Shown here one piece after another: positions 22,640-34,400 of a DNA stretch of 64,000 bases. This DNA comes from Macrostomum hystrix (Eukaryota; Platyhelminthes; Macrostomidae), in contig CATNEN010000002.1 in the NCBI GenBank assembly GCA_950097015.1, positions 9,129,501 through 9,193,500 on the forward strand. The letters run 5' to 3'. The notes below the pieces were generated by a model. The model saw only the letters and a program-made list of their open reading frames with translations, was not told the origin of the DNA and did no database searches. The translations under genes and the position numbers were made by a program. The number at the start of each line of letters is the position of its first letter. The stretch's first letter is position 1.

Positions 22640-24577
22640 ACTTCTGCTACTGGAACCGGTCAGCTTCTGGAGCCTCCTTTGTGAGCCTTCCCACATCTCC
22701 AGGAAGTCCGCAAAGTTCTTTAGACATGCTAGCTTCCTGCCAAGGAAGACCGGACGGGGTCGCGCGTTATGTCTCTTTTGTGCTTTCCGATTGTAGTCGT
22801 GCGCACATTTAGGACATTCCAGAGCTTGAGAAATACTGTCAGAACAGAACCCGGTGGCTGTCTGTCGAAACCCACAGTGTTCAATGCATTGATGGTGGAT
22901 TCGTGAAACAGAGCGACAGCCAGCTGAACGTTGACCTTCTCGATGCTTGACGGATGTAGAACGACGTTGGTAAGCTTGTGCGCCAATTTTACCGGCTTGT
23001 CGGCTTCCAAGCGATATACTCTCTCGACGTCGGCGAAAGCAGCACGGGTTGGCTTGCCAGTATAGAAGGAATTCCCGGGCACACAAACTCACCTCGCGTC
23101 AAGAAGTTGTTGTACTAGTTCTTCATGTTGTGAGTTGGGTCGAATATGAGGAACAGTCTTTGTCCGTTGTACGGATTCGTCACGCTGATATCGAGGCGGC
23201 CAGAGCACAAAAAGTTGGTGTAGAAGCGCCTGTTCGCAGCCGCATTGTCAACGCTGATGGCAACCACACTGAATCCAATCTTGTGCAGCATGGGCATGAT
23301 ACTCAAATAGCCTCAGCCCGGTCTGTGCAAGGTTTCCTGTTTGCGTTAAACCATATAGTTCTCCTCCGCTCATCTCGACCCGCTTGCTGACATCTATCTC
23401 ATCGATCAGCAGAATGACGGTTGCCTCATAGGCTTGGATAGAATCGTAGCGCAATTTTAGATACTCGAAATTGCTGAGACCTGCACTAGAGCCAATCTTC
23501 TTTGTAACGTTTCTCAAAGTCTTGACTGTTGCTGAGACCTGCACTAGAGCCAATCTTCTTTGTAGCGTTTCTCAAAGTCTTGACTGATGGCAAAATCAAC
23601 GAATTCGTCTCCAGTAGCCGTTCATAAGCAGCAGGACTAGCTGCAAACAAAATGTAGGAAAAACCAGCAGCTCAGGTGAATACCTTCGTGCATGTTTCTC
23701 CATATTTAACAACTTCAGCTGCTCTATCAGGAACGAGAGACAGGTTGACGACACCTCAGTCAAGTGGTCTTCTTGTTGAAGTAAATTAAGACTACCGAGT
23801 GCGTCTTGCTGGTGATTAAGCACAGGAATGTCCGATTCGGCTGTGTGTAGTGTACAAACGACATCAAATTTGCCAGCTGAGAAGACGAACTGAGCGCTGA
23901 AGTCTCGGTTGTAATTATGTGACAGAACTTTTTGGAGGCACAATTCGATTGCCGTGATAAACGGCAACGTTCAGTGTTTCATTAACCACAATGCTGCTTT
24001 TAACAGATGGAGGAGGATCAGGAGCCATCAACATGAGGTTAAAGGAGCCCGCCGATTTGAAAATAGCAAATCCCAATGGCATATTCTCAGCGGCAAGTCC
24101 GGCTACTAGATTATCTTACGAAATTAGGGCCTCACTCGCAAAGAAATCTTGCCTCAGTTGCTCCTGCTGCGCCAAACTCGCTTCATGACGTCGTACTGAA
24201 CTAGCTTTGTCAGATCGGACAGCCGGTTGCGCTTAGGTGAAGTAGCTTGGCATTGTATTAGTGCTGAATTGCATCGGAACAGCATCTTCCTTAAGTCGCT
24301 TCGTTGCAGGAGCAGCGCTGGCCTGGGTCTTTTGCCTCTTTCTCCACGGATTGCTGTCCTTGTATTCGAAGACAAAGTCGGAGGCTAGGAAGTGCAGAGA
24401 ACAGACTCGGGAATGCTTGGTGGGTTGAAATGTTGACTCTCTGAACAGAATTCGCAGCCACTTTGCCAGATGATCGGCTTCAGTTGGAAATCGGTGGAAG
24501 GAAATTCCATCCGTTGGGTTGAGTCGTGTTGAGTCGTAGCCAGATTTGCACCTGAAAACCGAGCATTTGTCTGGCAT
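22640..24577 (-). pseudogene. THAP-domain P-element-type transposase, decayed
   Basis: The start MPDKCSVFRCKSGY at 24577 begins a THAP zinc finger. C5 and C10 are followed by a Trp-containing loop and then VCSLHF, giving the C2CH pattern. It is followed by RKRQK. Downstream pieces in order match P transposases: KHARRYSPELLVF (near 23670), LLIDEIDVSKRVEMSGGELYG (near 23340-23400), an RNase H-like segment with SVDNAAANRRFY and LIFDPTHNMKN (23115-23300), and KLAHKLTNVVLHP...LAVALFHEST (near 22900-22990). The pieces lie in different frames. An in-frame TAG directly follows NMKN (~23115), and a frameshift occurs near CCCGGGAATTCC (~23070). A 58-bp tandem duplication at 23471-23586, not a multiple of three, breaks the middle. 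Some gaps could be introns, but the stop and duplication argue for a dead copy. Confidence 0.82.
23471..23586 (+). repeat. 58-bp tandem duplication in the transposase
   Basis: 23471-23528 and 23529-23586 are identical except for one A/G change. 58 is not divisible by three, so the duplication shifts the transposase frame. Confidence 0.95.
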
Positions 24578-25489
24578 TTTTGCAATGCAATAACGCTGTG
24601 TGGATATTAAAATAAAGAAAAAAGGATTGAAAGTAGAGCCGTCCAATGAGCTCTTTACACATTTCAGCGTCCGTATCATTCGACACTCTGCTTCGGAGCG
24701 TACATTAATAAGTGAACTCCATAGATAAACAAACTCCTACCATTGCACGATACAACTCGAAGAAACAAACCCATTTAAAGTTTGACAGAGAACGTTAATC
24801 TCTTTTCCTACCCTCAAAGCTCATAGCGCTTCAAGTTTTGCGTCTCTTCTTCACTTGGTGTTTTCCTATAATTTGTCTAGCGGTTTATTGCAGTCTAGAT
24901 GTCTTAAAGGCTATAACTCCTAACGACTATTGATACTCAGTATACCGGCTGGCGGTTGCGATCTCTCTGGATCGTTATCTCGGATTCTGCTCAAGAAAGA
25001 ACACGAACACACTGAATTTTCTGATAAGTTTAGCTTAACGGAACTCAAGCTGATTCTCTAACTAACTCGCGCGGCGAATCTTTTTCCGCGCTCCGCTCCG
25101 ATATATATAATGTCTTTAAAACCCCTCGATCCGTAATACCATACCGTAATACCGTAATACCGTACCGGCAATACCGTAGCAACATTTCGCGAGAGGATTT
25201 ATGTGGGTTGAGGTCGCAGCCTCTAGTCTATTACAGTCATTATCATTAGACTAGTTGGTTGGCAGGCACGCCAACCCCTTTCCTATGGAGGGTGGGTAAA
25301 AGTCTTAAAAACGCCTTAGTTGAGTTAGGATGCGTTCCCACTTCTACTGAGACCTCTTTCCTACTGTTCATTATCCCCTTTCCTTTCATCGATCCAGTCT
25401 TCTTGTGCGGTCCCGGACTCCTCCAGATCTCGTTCCCGATCGGGTCCGGGCGGCTCCAGTTTCGGCTGGGTTGGGTCGATGCAGGCAGC

Positions 25490-25640
25490 TGCGGGTCGGG
25501 ACAGGCCGAGTTGATTCCGGCAGCTCCACGTCAGCGCAGCTGCAGGTCCGGTCTCGGGTCGTTCCACGTCAGCACAGCCGCGGGTCCAGTCTCAGTCGGT
25601 TCCACGTCAGCACAGCTGCGGATCCGGTCTCAGGCTGCTG
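25490..25640 (+). repeat. GC-rich ~40-bp repeat upstream of the transposase start
   Basis: Three to four copies around the core TTCCACGTCAGCACAGC, within the 5' region of the P-like element. Possibly regulatory or transposase-binding; function unknown. Confidence 0.7.
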
Positions 25641-25981
25641 TCATGCCGAACCGGGTTTGTGCTGAAATGATTAAGTGATCTAGGGGGCGGATTTTGTCTA
25701 ATCATTCTCCTTTCAGTTGCTCGCCCTCTCTGCTGTTGCTATTTTTAGCTTAGTTTCCTACTAACGCTCACTTAAATTCCCTTCACATTTCTAAGTCTTA
25801 TAAAGCTCAAACCCTTCCTTCAAGAATCAAAGACTGCGGGCTCTGCATGGAACTTCACATAGATACGAGATCGGGAAGGCGGAGTGGGAGAAAGAAGCAG
25901 TGAAGGAAAACTATTGTTTGAGGGAAAAGCGCTTCAGTTTGGCCAGCCGTGCATGTTATGAATTCCCTGCCTATCCTAACT

Positions 25982-26017
25982 GAGTTTCCATTCCAGATAC
26001 TGTATTCAGAGTTCCTT
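25982..26017 (-). repeat. Right terminal inverted repeat of P-like element
   Basis: Reverse complement of 21826-21861 with no mismatch over 36 bp. Four extra bases (AATT) lie before the putative terminal G. Confidence 0.92.
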
Positions 26018-26373
26018 AATTGGGTGTACAAATACACCTTGGCTAGAATATTCCATACCGGAGAGTAAGGACAGAAGGCAAGCGGCAGCGATAAAAGGCG
26101 TCAGTTCTGGGTAGAGTTTTGAAAAATGTGAAGAATTCTTTCAGCTGTCGCTGCAGGCCGCACTGCACATAATCGAGCAAAATAATGGTAAAGGCGATTG
26201 ACATTTTACTAATTGTTTTTAATGATCAATTATTTTATGCTATAGAATAGGTACAACTAAGTGTATACCTCCAAATACTTAAACTACTATAAGCTATCGC
26301 CATTCTTATAACACACCACCTTTAATGAATTACCGATTATATCTAAGATCTGAGACACCAACCTGAGAACCCC

Positions 26374-27882
26374 ATGCCATTGCACACGCAATTTCAGTCA
26401 AGTCATCGTGGAAAAAGCCAAAGTGGTTCGACGTTGCCCGACTGTGTAGATATGGAGTTGAATTTTGCTGAGGCTATAACCATTTACCGTCTGGACCACG
26501 TGCTAATACAGAAAATTCCATTGGTCAAAGACTGGACAGAGGCTGGTCAGTTGTTTCCTACAATATATGCCAAGCAGACACCGTATGTAGCAGCTAAGTC
26601 TTTTAGTTGCGATAAATCCTGCCTGGCTGAGTACATGCTTCTCAGGGATAAAAAGCACACGAACATTGTCGAAGCCTTCGGGCTTCAACATAATAGCAGC
26701 TCGCCTACATTACCATTCATGTACATTATGGAGGTCGGTGAGTGCAGTCTATATCATCTGTTACACAATGAAACACAAGCCACCCAGTTTCCAACGGACA
26801 CGGAGGCTAATGGTGACATCAATCAATACAGCATGGGCCACGCGCTTCTCTGGAACTTTCAACTGTCCGACGCACTTGAGTTTCTGCATGGTGCTAACAT
26901 TCTGCACCGGGATGTTAAAAGTCCAAACATTCTGCTGTTTAATGGAGGCTTGGTTGTTAAGCTCTGCGATTTTGGTCTCGGCAGGCAATTAACTTCTAAC
27001 AGCAAAGAAAACCTTACACCTTATGTTGGAACCCAACTTTGGATGTCGCCTGAGATCAGTGAAGGTACCAATAATTATAACCAAACAAGCGACTGCTACT
27101 CTCTCGGTGTAGTGATGCTAGAAACTGTGTTTCGTCATAGTCCTCAAGCACTTTTGAACTTGCCGGACAATCTAGAAAAGCAACTTGATAAGCAGATTCA
27201 ATGGCACCGCAATGACAGGATAAAAGTCCTTGAATTATCGAAGAGTCCATTCAAATACGAAGTGCATAAGACTGTATTAGACTCGCTATCAGATATTTTA
27301 AACTCTCTTCTGACCGCTAACAAGGATGCACGCATTACAGCATCCCAGCTTAAAGCCCAACTGGCGGTGTTGAAGGACAATTGGGGACGAGAGCCAAAGC
27401 AGCGAACGGTAATTTCACCAGCAGTCGATATTGAGCCTCTGGCCAGCAACCCAATCGTTGAAACAGTGAGCAGCGTCTCGACAAAGAGTGAGAGCGTGTT
27501 CTACGAGTTCGACGTTAAGTGTCAACAAGATGAGGTGGATGAGATTCGCGCACGTGTAGAGACAGTTCTTAACGCCTTAGGTGAGCGCACCAACAAGAGA
27601 GTAAATCCAAGGAACCCTTTTAGCGCTACACACAAGTTCCAGATTTTAAATACTCGTATGCCTGAAAAGCCGTCAGCTTCTGACCCCGCGAGATTGTACA
27701 TCGAGCACAGAATTAGCGACAATAACTCCGATAATACGAAAAAGCTTCGCGACTACTGCAAGACTAATGAGAAGCACGTCGAGTGGCTGGTGAAGCTATT
27801 CGAAGAAGAAAACCTGGAGGCACTTTCAAGCGGTCTAGAAGTGAGGGTAAAAGTTTCTGAAAATGGAAATAATGAATGCTGA
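26374..27882 (+). CDS. Intronless protein kinase with uncharacterised C-terminal region
   Basis: A 502-residue single-exon ORF. An in-frame TAA at 26344 and no acceptor between support the ATG at 26374. Kinase landmarks: VAAK with Lys75, Glu86 in the aC position, hinge MEVGECSLYHLL, catalytic loop HRDVKSPNILL (Asp180, Lys182, Asn185), DFG at 199-201, VGTQLWMSPE (219-227), and the closing Arg (NKDARITASQL, ~320). A clear GxGxxG glycine loop is missing. The HRDVKSPNILL and GTxxWMSPE signature fits the TKL/MAP3K (TAK1/MLK-like) Ser/Thr kinases; the subfamily is inference. Residues ~340-502 resemble nothing I recognise: a linker, an acidic segment (QDEVDEIRARVETVLNAL), then a C-terminal segment with KHVEWLVKLFEEENLEAL, which looks helical. 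Codon use is much less GC-rich than in the spectrin exons. Confidence 0.88.
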   Translation: MPLHTQFQSSHRGKSQSGSTLPDCVDMELNFAEAITIYRLDHVLIQKIPLVKDWTEAGQLFPTIYAKQTPYVAAKSFSCDKSCLAEYMLLRDKKHTNIVEAFGLQHNSSSPTLPFMYIMEVGECSLYHLLHNETQATQFPTDTEANGDINQYSMGHALLWNFQLSDALEFLHGANILHRDVKSPNILLFNGGLVVKLCDFGLGRQLTSNSKENLTPYVGTQLWMSPEISEGTNNYNQTSDCYSLGVVMLETVFRHSPQALLNLPDNLEKQLDKQIQWHRNDRIKVLELSKSPFKYEVHKTVLDSLSDILNSLLTANKDARITASQLKAQLAVLKDNWGREPKQRTVISPAVDIEPLASNPIVETVSSVSTKSESVFYEFDVKCQQDEVDEIRARVETVLNALGERTNKRVNPRNPFSATHKFQILNTRMPEKPSASDPARLYIEHRISDNNSDNTKKLRDYCKTNEKHVEWLVKLFEEENLEALSSGLEVRVKVSENGNNEC

Positions 27883-28177
27883 TTCTAATTGAAGTATACC
27901 GGTTTGGATGGTAAAGTTACATTTTAACATCAAGCCCTTTCTGAACAAAGCTATAGCTATCCGATTCCAAACCCGTAAACTTCGTTTTTCTCACTTGTGT
28001 GCTGCGTGAAAGCATGTTGTATGCATTCTGGCATTGCAATTTCGTGTCATTAAATTGCTAATTGGTTATATTTTCCTTTTGATTCAGCATCAGCACTTTG
28101 TCTTTTTTATTTAGTTATTAGAATTTTAAAAATTATTCCCGCACAATTTCTACTTTTTCTTACCGTTATTTCCTTTC

Positions 28178-28202
28178 AATAAAGTAGAATTCATTCTACT
28201 TT
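28178..28202 (+). terminator. Poly(A) signal with overlapping hairpin downstream of the kinase
   Basis: AATAAA at 28178-28183 lies about 300 bp after the stop. It overlaps a perfect 10-bp inverted repeat (AAAGTAGAAT, two-base loop, ATTCTACTTT; 28181-28202). A further AATAAA-like motif and another AAAGTAGAAT copy follow within 40 bp. Confidence 0.5.
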
Positions 28203-28685
28203 TCATAAAGTAGAATTGTGTTTAATAAAAACTACCAACATTTATATTTGTTTAGCTGTGTTTCGTCCGCAGCGCGACATGTTATAGATTTTTATCGGTC
28301 CTTTCGCAAAAGGAAAATGCACTATTCACACATTTTTTCACTACGCTCACAAACCACTATCGGTGTACGTTAATGGACCACACAAAATACAATAGAAATC
28401 TAAAAACTATTAAGTAATACAATATTTGTAAATAAAAAATCTTACAGATGTTGTTAAATTTGTGTACAGTAATTATTTTATTTAAAAACGTGTAAATTCA
28501 ATATATCCTATTTTGTTTTAAATCTGTGCGCTTTTAATATAATCGGCATAATATTCCAAAGGATCATTCTTATAGTATTTGAAATCTGCACGAGTATCAT
28601 TTATTATTACGAAATATATATGATGCATTTCTTTATTGCGCCAAATTTAAATATTACTACTGCTAAAACGCGCAACACGGGGAAT
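28203..28685. other. AT-rich spacer
   Basis: No exon, repeat array or transposon end recognised between the kinase 3' end and the retrotransposon remnant. Confidence 0.5.
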
Positions 28686-28689
28686 TCCT

Positions 28690-29560
28690 CGAGCGTTTTC
28701 CAGAACGAGGTCCTGGCCATCAGCTCCTGCGCTGCGGAGCTGAACGAGAAAAACATGCATCTCAGGCAGGACTATCATCTTTCACTTGGACAGTCAGGCT
28801 GCTCTGCAAGCCCTCTGTCACACCACCACGACCTCCCGGACAGTCTCTGACTGTGTCCGGCAGCTTAAAAAACCTGGCCGGTAAGAATACCGTCAGACTT
28901 CAGTGGATACCAGGGCATGCCGGTTTTCCTGGAAACGAGCTTGCTGACTCCCTGGCCAAGCAGGGAGGCGCTAGCTCTGCGCCGGGCCCCTCCCCCCCGG
29001 TTCCAATTCCGAACACCGTCATCTATCGTCAGATTGATGACTGGGCCGCCAACCTTCATCTTGCCCGGTGGAGAAGCACCATTAATTGCCGCCAATCCAA
29101 AGCGGCAGTCTCAGTGCCATCCACTCGGCTCCGGAAGGTCCTCCTAAACCAGACCCGGAAGGACATCCGGGCCCTCACCATGACCCTCACGGGCCATGGA
29201 TGCCACGCCAGGCACTGCTTCCTCCGAGGAGACCTCCGGAGTGAGCTGTGCCCGTTCTGCAACCTTGAGAACGAGGATGCCCTGCACTTCGTCTGCCACT
29301 GCCCTTTCTTCACCAGCGAGAGGCTTAATCATCTCGGACCAAACCCATCCATGGACGACGTTTGCAGATCCGAGAACATCCCGCGGCTCGTCCGGTTCCT
29401 AAGGGCTACCAGACGAACATCTTTCTTCCCTAGTGAAGAGCAAGCTGCAGGAAGGACCGGCCACGGACCTCCCTGACTGGCCCCGCGCCTTCGGCCGATT
29501 GCGGGTCTTTCAGGGATTAGCGGAATGGGCGACCCCCGCCTCCCCGCTGTGTCCATCGGA
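28690..29560 (+). mobile_element. Non-LTR retrotransposon 3' fragment (RNase H and C-terminal domain)
   Basis: 28690-28850 holds RNase H pieces in shifting frames (FQNEVLAISSCAAEL, then FHLDSQAALQAL in another frame). From 28853 an open frame continues with LQWIPGHAGFPGNELADSLA, the last RNase H motif. It ends with the cysteine-rich tail typical of RNase H-bearing non-LTR elements: LTGHGCHARHCFLRG, CPFCNLENEDALHFVCHCPFF. The 5' end is truncated and at least one frameshift is present. No reverse transcriptase is left here. Confidence 0.82.
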
Positions 29561-30267
29561 CCGCCCTGCAGTCAAGTAAGTCGAGTACTGCTAAATTACG
29601 AGTACTATTTTATGAAATGCTACTAAAAGTTATTCTATACTTGTATGTAATAATTATAAGCTTCTAAACGTCCAATGTATGTTCAAAATATGCGACAGCA
29701 GGAATAAACTGACACTAATAGATTGGGTAGTTGAGTAGAAAAACATCCACTAGCTGATAATTAGCTCATTTAAACGCAATTAGGCTCAACTTGAAGAAAA
29801 AATCGTTTGAATTTTTGTAGGAGCCTTTCAAGAAAAATACTTTCTCTTAACTTCCTTCAATCACAGCTCACTGTGTGGCCTACAACAGGCTGACACACAG
29901 GAAGCACAAGCTTGAGCTACAGTGTACCAATCTTCGTTTTTATAAGCTAATTTCCGTCACTTGCTACTGCCAGTGGTTGTGTGCGCCTCCACCTAATATT
30001 TAAATATTTGAGGATTCAAAAAGCGAGGATAGTAGCTGAAACTCTAATAAACGCATATAGTACTTTTATCCTAGGCTATCCAAGATAACTTATTCAAGAT
30101 GCGCACATTACAGTGCACTCAAAATGTCAATCTTTTAGACACCGGGAAGGTCTGTTTAGGTAAATTTGGTGGAAGTGAAACGCCCCTCTATACTTTAGTA
30201 GCCAAGTGCATTTAGGTGTGAACAGCTGTGCAGAATTTAGTTCGCTTACACATACACCTATAATCTT
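29561..30267. other. AT-rich spacer without recognised features
   Basis: No splice-bounded open frame, tandem array or inverted terminus was seen. Confidence 0.45.
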
Positions 30268-30512
30268 TATGTGAGAGATACAATTCAGACTACTGACAAC
30301 AGTAGAAAAGCAAAGACTTGGCTGCAAAACTCTCACATAACACTAAAAAAGTATCGCCATAAAAATGGCAAGCTTAAGAGACTTCTGTGCACATTAAGAG
30401 TGGTGGGAGAGGACGGAGTGTGGCTATGGCTGACTGACAAAGGCAAACAAGCCAGAAACCGGTCTCGGTCTGCCAGCGCGAGGTTCGTTCCCCACTTTTA
30501 GTGTGTTACACT
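30268..30512 (+). repeat. ~245-bp dispersed repeat, copy 1
   Basis: Starts ATGTGAGAGATACAATTCAG and ends near CACTTTTAGTGTGTTACA. A highly similar copy lies inverted at 54168-54413. The end segment contains GAGGTTCGTTCCCC, a pol III B-box-like sequence, so a SINE is possible. No inverted termini were seen. Confidence 0.85.
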
Positions 30513-31482
30513 TTATTCGCATACATGCATTAATACCTTACGTACCACAGATACCTTACTGTTGAAACTGTTACTTTCGAGAAGCAAAAACTGTCGCGGC
30601 GAAGCAATGGACTGGAGTAAAGATCTCGTACAGTCTCACTGGTTATCTTATGTGGGCATTCCATAAGGAGCTGAAGAAATTTTTTATGAACTGATGTACT
30701 GTACATGTGCAATTATATGGCTGTCAAGTTGTGCAGTACTTCTTCGATATGAGCTATTAGAACACTTTTCTTGATCGATCTAAACATATAAATGGCGCCT
30801 AATACAGATTGGCCGAGTTGTGGAGTGTCTGTGTCCATTTGCATATAAATTGTACGCGTACATATATTATACTAATAGTACGATGATGGGAGGTGACATT
30901 TGCGGTGAGTTTATTGACAGGTTGTGGCCACTTAAAACCAAGCATTTGTCTTGGCTTCCTAATAATTGGTGTCTGCAATAAAATGCTCAGCTTAACCTGA
31001 ATACTAAGGCTTTTGAAAACACCAATTTTTGCTCTGTACAAGCGAAAAAAGCAACAGCAGAGAAGAGCGATACGTTTATTGGTATAACACAAGAAAATGT
31101 ATTAAAATGCAAGGTGAGTTGACATTTAATGCCATGTATAACAGTTAAAAATTAAACAATTAAAATTAACACAGAATTCCGAATCCACAACACGAATTAT
31201 ATCAATATCAAACAGCTTATCAAGTTTTGCTCATTGAAGCAAAAATTAAGAAAATACAGAAATAAAAAGCAGTGACAAATTTTAACATGTACTTTTACTT
31301 TACTGTAGTCTGAAATTAAATATAAAGTACACGTAGAACTAAAAAAACGTAAACTTTGAAAATCAAAACCTAAAAATTTTAACTTACAACAATAATTTAT
31401 TCCCTGCTTTTATTATTTTTGAGGAGTACATTGTCCATAGTGGCTCCATGTCTCAATAAAATAAAAAGCATATCTTACAGCA

Positions 31483-34400
31483 TCACTTTTTGGTCATTCT
31501 ACTCTTGCACGCGGCAAGCATTGAGAAGGCCGGTGCCAGCGGCTTGACTCGAGTTGCCGCGTAAATGTCGCCTGGGTGGGTGCTCAAGTTGAAACGCCAA
31601 TGTGATTTTAATGATTCGCACGGCTTCGCAGCGCTGATGCGACATGGTCGACCTGCATGACGTCAGATGAGTGCGTAAAATGATAAGCAAAATAACGCTA
31701 GATGGCTTTGGTGTAAGTAACGAAATTCAAGGGATCTTAAGTTTTTAATTTCGCTAAACACAAAACAAATGGCGTACCTGACTCAGAACCCGACTCAGTA
31801 TCTGACTCAGTAGAAGAAGCTGTGGCAGACCCAACATCAGGTGGTGCTATTTCTTCGCTAGCATGCATTCCAGTGGAGTCAGCTAAGTTAGAGTTAGTGA
31901 AGAACAACTTATGAAGAATCAATCATGAGGGTCGGTCACTGCGCCATCATTATTTTGCCTATTTTTACAAAATGTATTAGCTAAAATCTTATTAACTCTT
32001 AATACGTTCCCGACACTTAAATCGATGCTCAACTACTCGGCACAACAGACCGCTAAAGATAAAAGTACACGCTTTATAAATGCATAAATAAATTTAGACT
32101 TTAGAACAAGCAAGAAGACTTCTTATTTTTACTTAGTGCCTGTTCGTATAGGTTGTAAAACTGTCATGCTATTAGACAGCCAACGTCTACAAGTAATGCA
32201 GATATGCACATATCCACGCGGATTAACATGTTTGCACCTTATTGCAAGCATTAATGCTGCAATAATTGTCCCTAGAATTACTCTTATTTTTATCAATAGA
32301 CTTCACACTGCTGCGGATTATTTTTTGTTGAGAATCATATCTTGTTCTTCCGATAAAACCGGAAAGTGTAAATTTCACACCTGCCTTAAGTTTGAGCCTA
32401 AGTAATTTGCTATCAGATTTTAAGATTTAATTCACTTCTTACTGTTTTTTACCTTTAGCTTTAATAGATGTCGCCGATGCTGATTCAGCAGGTGCCGAAT
32501 TAGATAAGCTCTCAGTTAGAGGAGAGATAAAAGAAATAAGGTCCTTCGGCGGTTCATTTATCACAGGGGTCACATCTACAACATGTGAAATACGAGAATG
32601 CTCTTATAGTGTAAGAGTTAATGGCGATCGAGAAACGTGTTAAAACTTTTCGCTTAGATTCTCTTGGACAATAAAGGATCGAAACGTAAGCAGTAATTTA
32701 ACTCACCATTACTTTCTGGCGAGCAGGTTTCTAAATCTGGCAGAAATTCCACAGCCGTGGTTGGAAAGCTTTCCCAATACGATGTATCCATCGGGGTCAA
32801 TCTACTAGGCCGGCAATCTGTTTCAGTGCCGATGGGAGGTACATTGGTACGATCTGAAGTTTCTGCCTGATTAGACGCCCTTGCAATTGCATTCGACTGC
32901 TTAGCAGAAAGCATCGGATGTGCCTTTCGCCTAGAGCATTTTATCGTTCCTGGGGTTAACCTCCTGTCCTCAGGAGTATCAAGATCTAAATAAAATTCTG
33001 GTACCTGATCTGAAGTATGCTGTTGAGCATCAATCTGATGCACAGAAAAATCGCAGTGGATTAAACCTTCAGTAGCAGTCTTTTCGACATCTTCACATAA
33101 GGAATCTAGCTCGGACTCTCGTAGGACGGATTGGCTGTGCGGACTGTTGGCTGTGAGCCCAGTGTGGTTACTTTCTATTAAGTCCTTGGGTTCTTTTCGA
33201 TGTTTTACTATTCTCTTAACTTGCGTTCCTGCATTGATAAGAACTTGCGATTCAGCCTCGCTCTGTTCTTCGAGACACGTGGCCTCAGCTTCATCTGAGT
33301 CGCTTTTGTAAGATCGCTCTATGGTATTGCCAGTCGACTCATTGCGAATGGAATCGAAGAGGCACTTTACAATGAAGTCGACCTCGAGTACATCGCTGTA
33401 GCCGCTTACAGAAGCCGTAACAGATCGTTCGAATGAATCTCTAAGGAACGGGTTGATGATTCGGCTCGCTAGAGTTCCATTTTCCAGCCTCAAAATATTA
33501 ATAGTATTTTGATAGAGCCGTCTGAAGTGCTTTTCGGGTAGATTTATCGATTCACAAAGTTCTGACAGCAGAACATACGGTCTTAAATTTGGTGAATCTG
33601 GTGATTGAAGAACGAAAATCGAGGGCAATTTTCTCTGGCATACCACAGGCTCGTGTGTTTCTGGTTCACTGCCGGGGCTGTTACATTGGTGCGAATCCAA
33701 TGTGCTACGAATATAGCTTTGAACTTCATAAGATGTTTTAATTTCGGAAATTGTCCTGCCATTTTTATCCTTAGCTATCAAATCTGCACCGAAATCAACA
33801 AGCAGCTTGACTAATGAAAGATTCGATCTAATCACCGCTTCATACAATGGAGTGGAGCCACTGTCGCCACCGCACTCATTTGGTGATGCACCTGCCTGCA
33901 ATAACAGTTCAGCAGCGTCATAGTTTCCGACACTGCAGGCAATGTGCAATGGTGTGAAATCGGCATTGTCTCGACAGGAAAGCATGTTTCGCGTTTTAAA
34001 AACATTTACTGCGTGTTGCAGAGTTGGTTTGTGAAATGATCCCATCGCAATGTGCAGAGAAGACCGCCCCACATGATCGACAGTTGGTGTTCCATCTTTA
34101 TCAAAAGAAGCAGCAACAACAGGGTCAAGTGAAGACACGGTGGATTGGAACTGAATAGAAGCAGTAGTTCTTTTGTTGATTGTCGGCCGTCGAATTTTGG
34201 TTGAATGGAACGTCATCAATAGTGATTTTTGCTTTTTAGACTGCCTTCGTAGGGCTGAATTTCTTTTGTCCTTGTACTTGCGAATTCGACCGTGACAGGA
34301 CAGCACGCGAGATGGTGATCGGGACTGTTGCAGTGGTCCTTGAAGATGGATACCTTCAATCGATCGAATTCTGAATTGGTTTTTTTCAAGTCTGCTACAC

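Larger units (their letters stand above)
21825..26022 (-). mobile_element. P-element-like (THAP transposase) DNA transposon
   Basis: A 36-bp perfect inverted repeat pairs 21826-21861 with 25982-26017. Allowing a 4-base gap, both ends can be read as starting with CA, as P elements do. The 7-bp GGTGTAC flanks both sides (21818-21824 and 26023-26029), a plausible target duplication since P elements make 7-8-bp ones. Inside is a minus-strand THAP/P-type transposase, now broken. The element also holds a 15-bp array (21904-22320) and a GC-rich repeat (25490-25635). Its right end is 350 bp upstream of the kinase gene. Confidence 0.85.
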
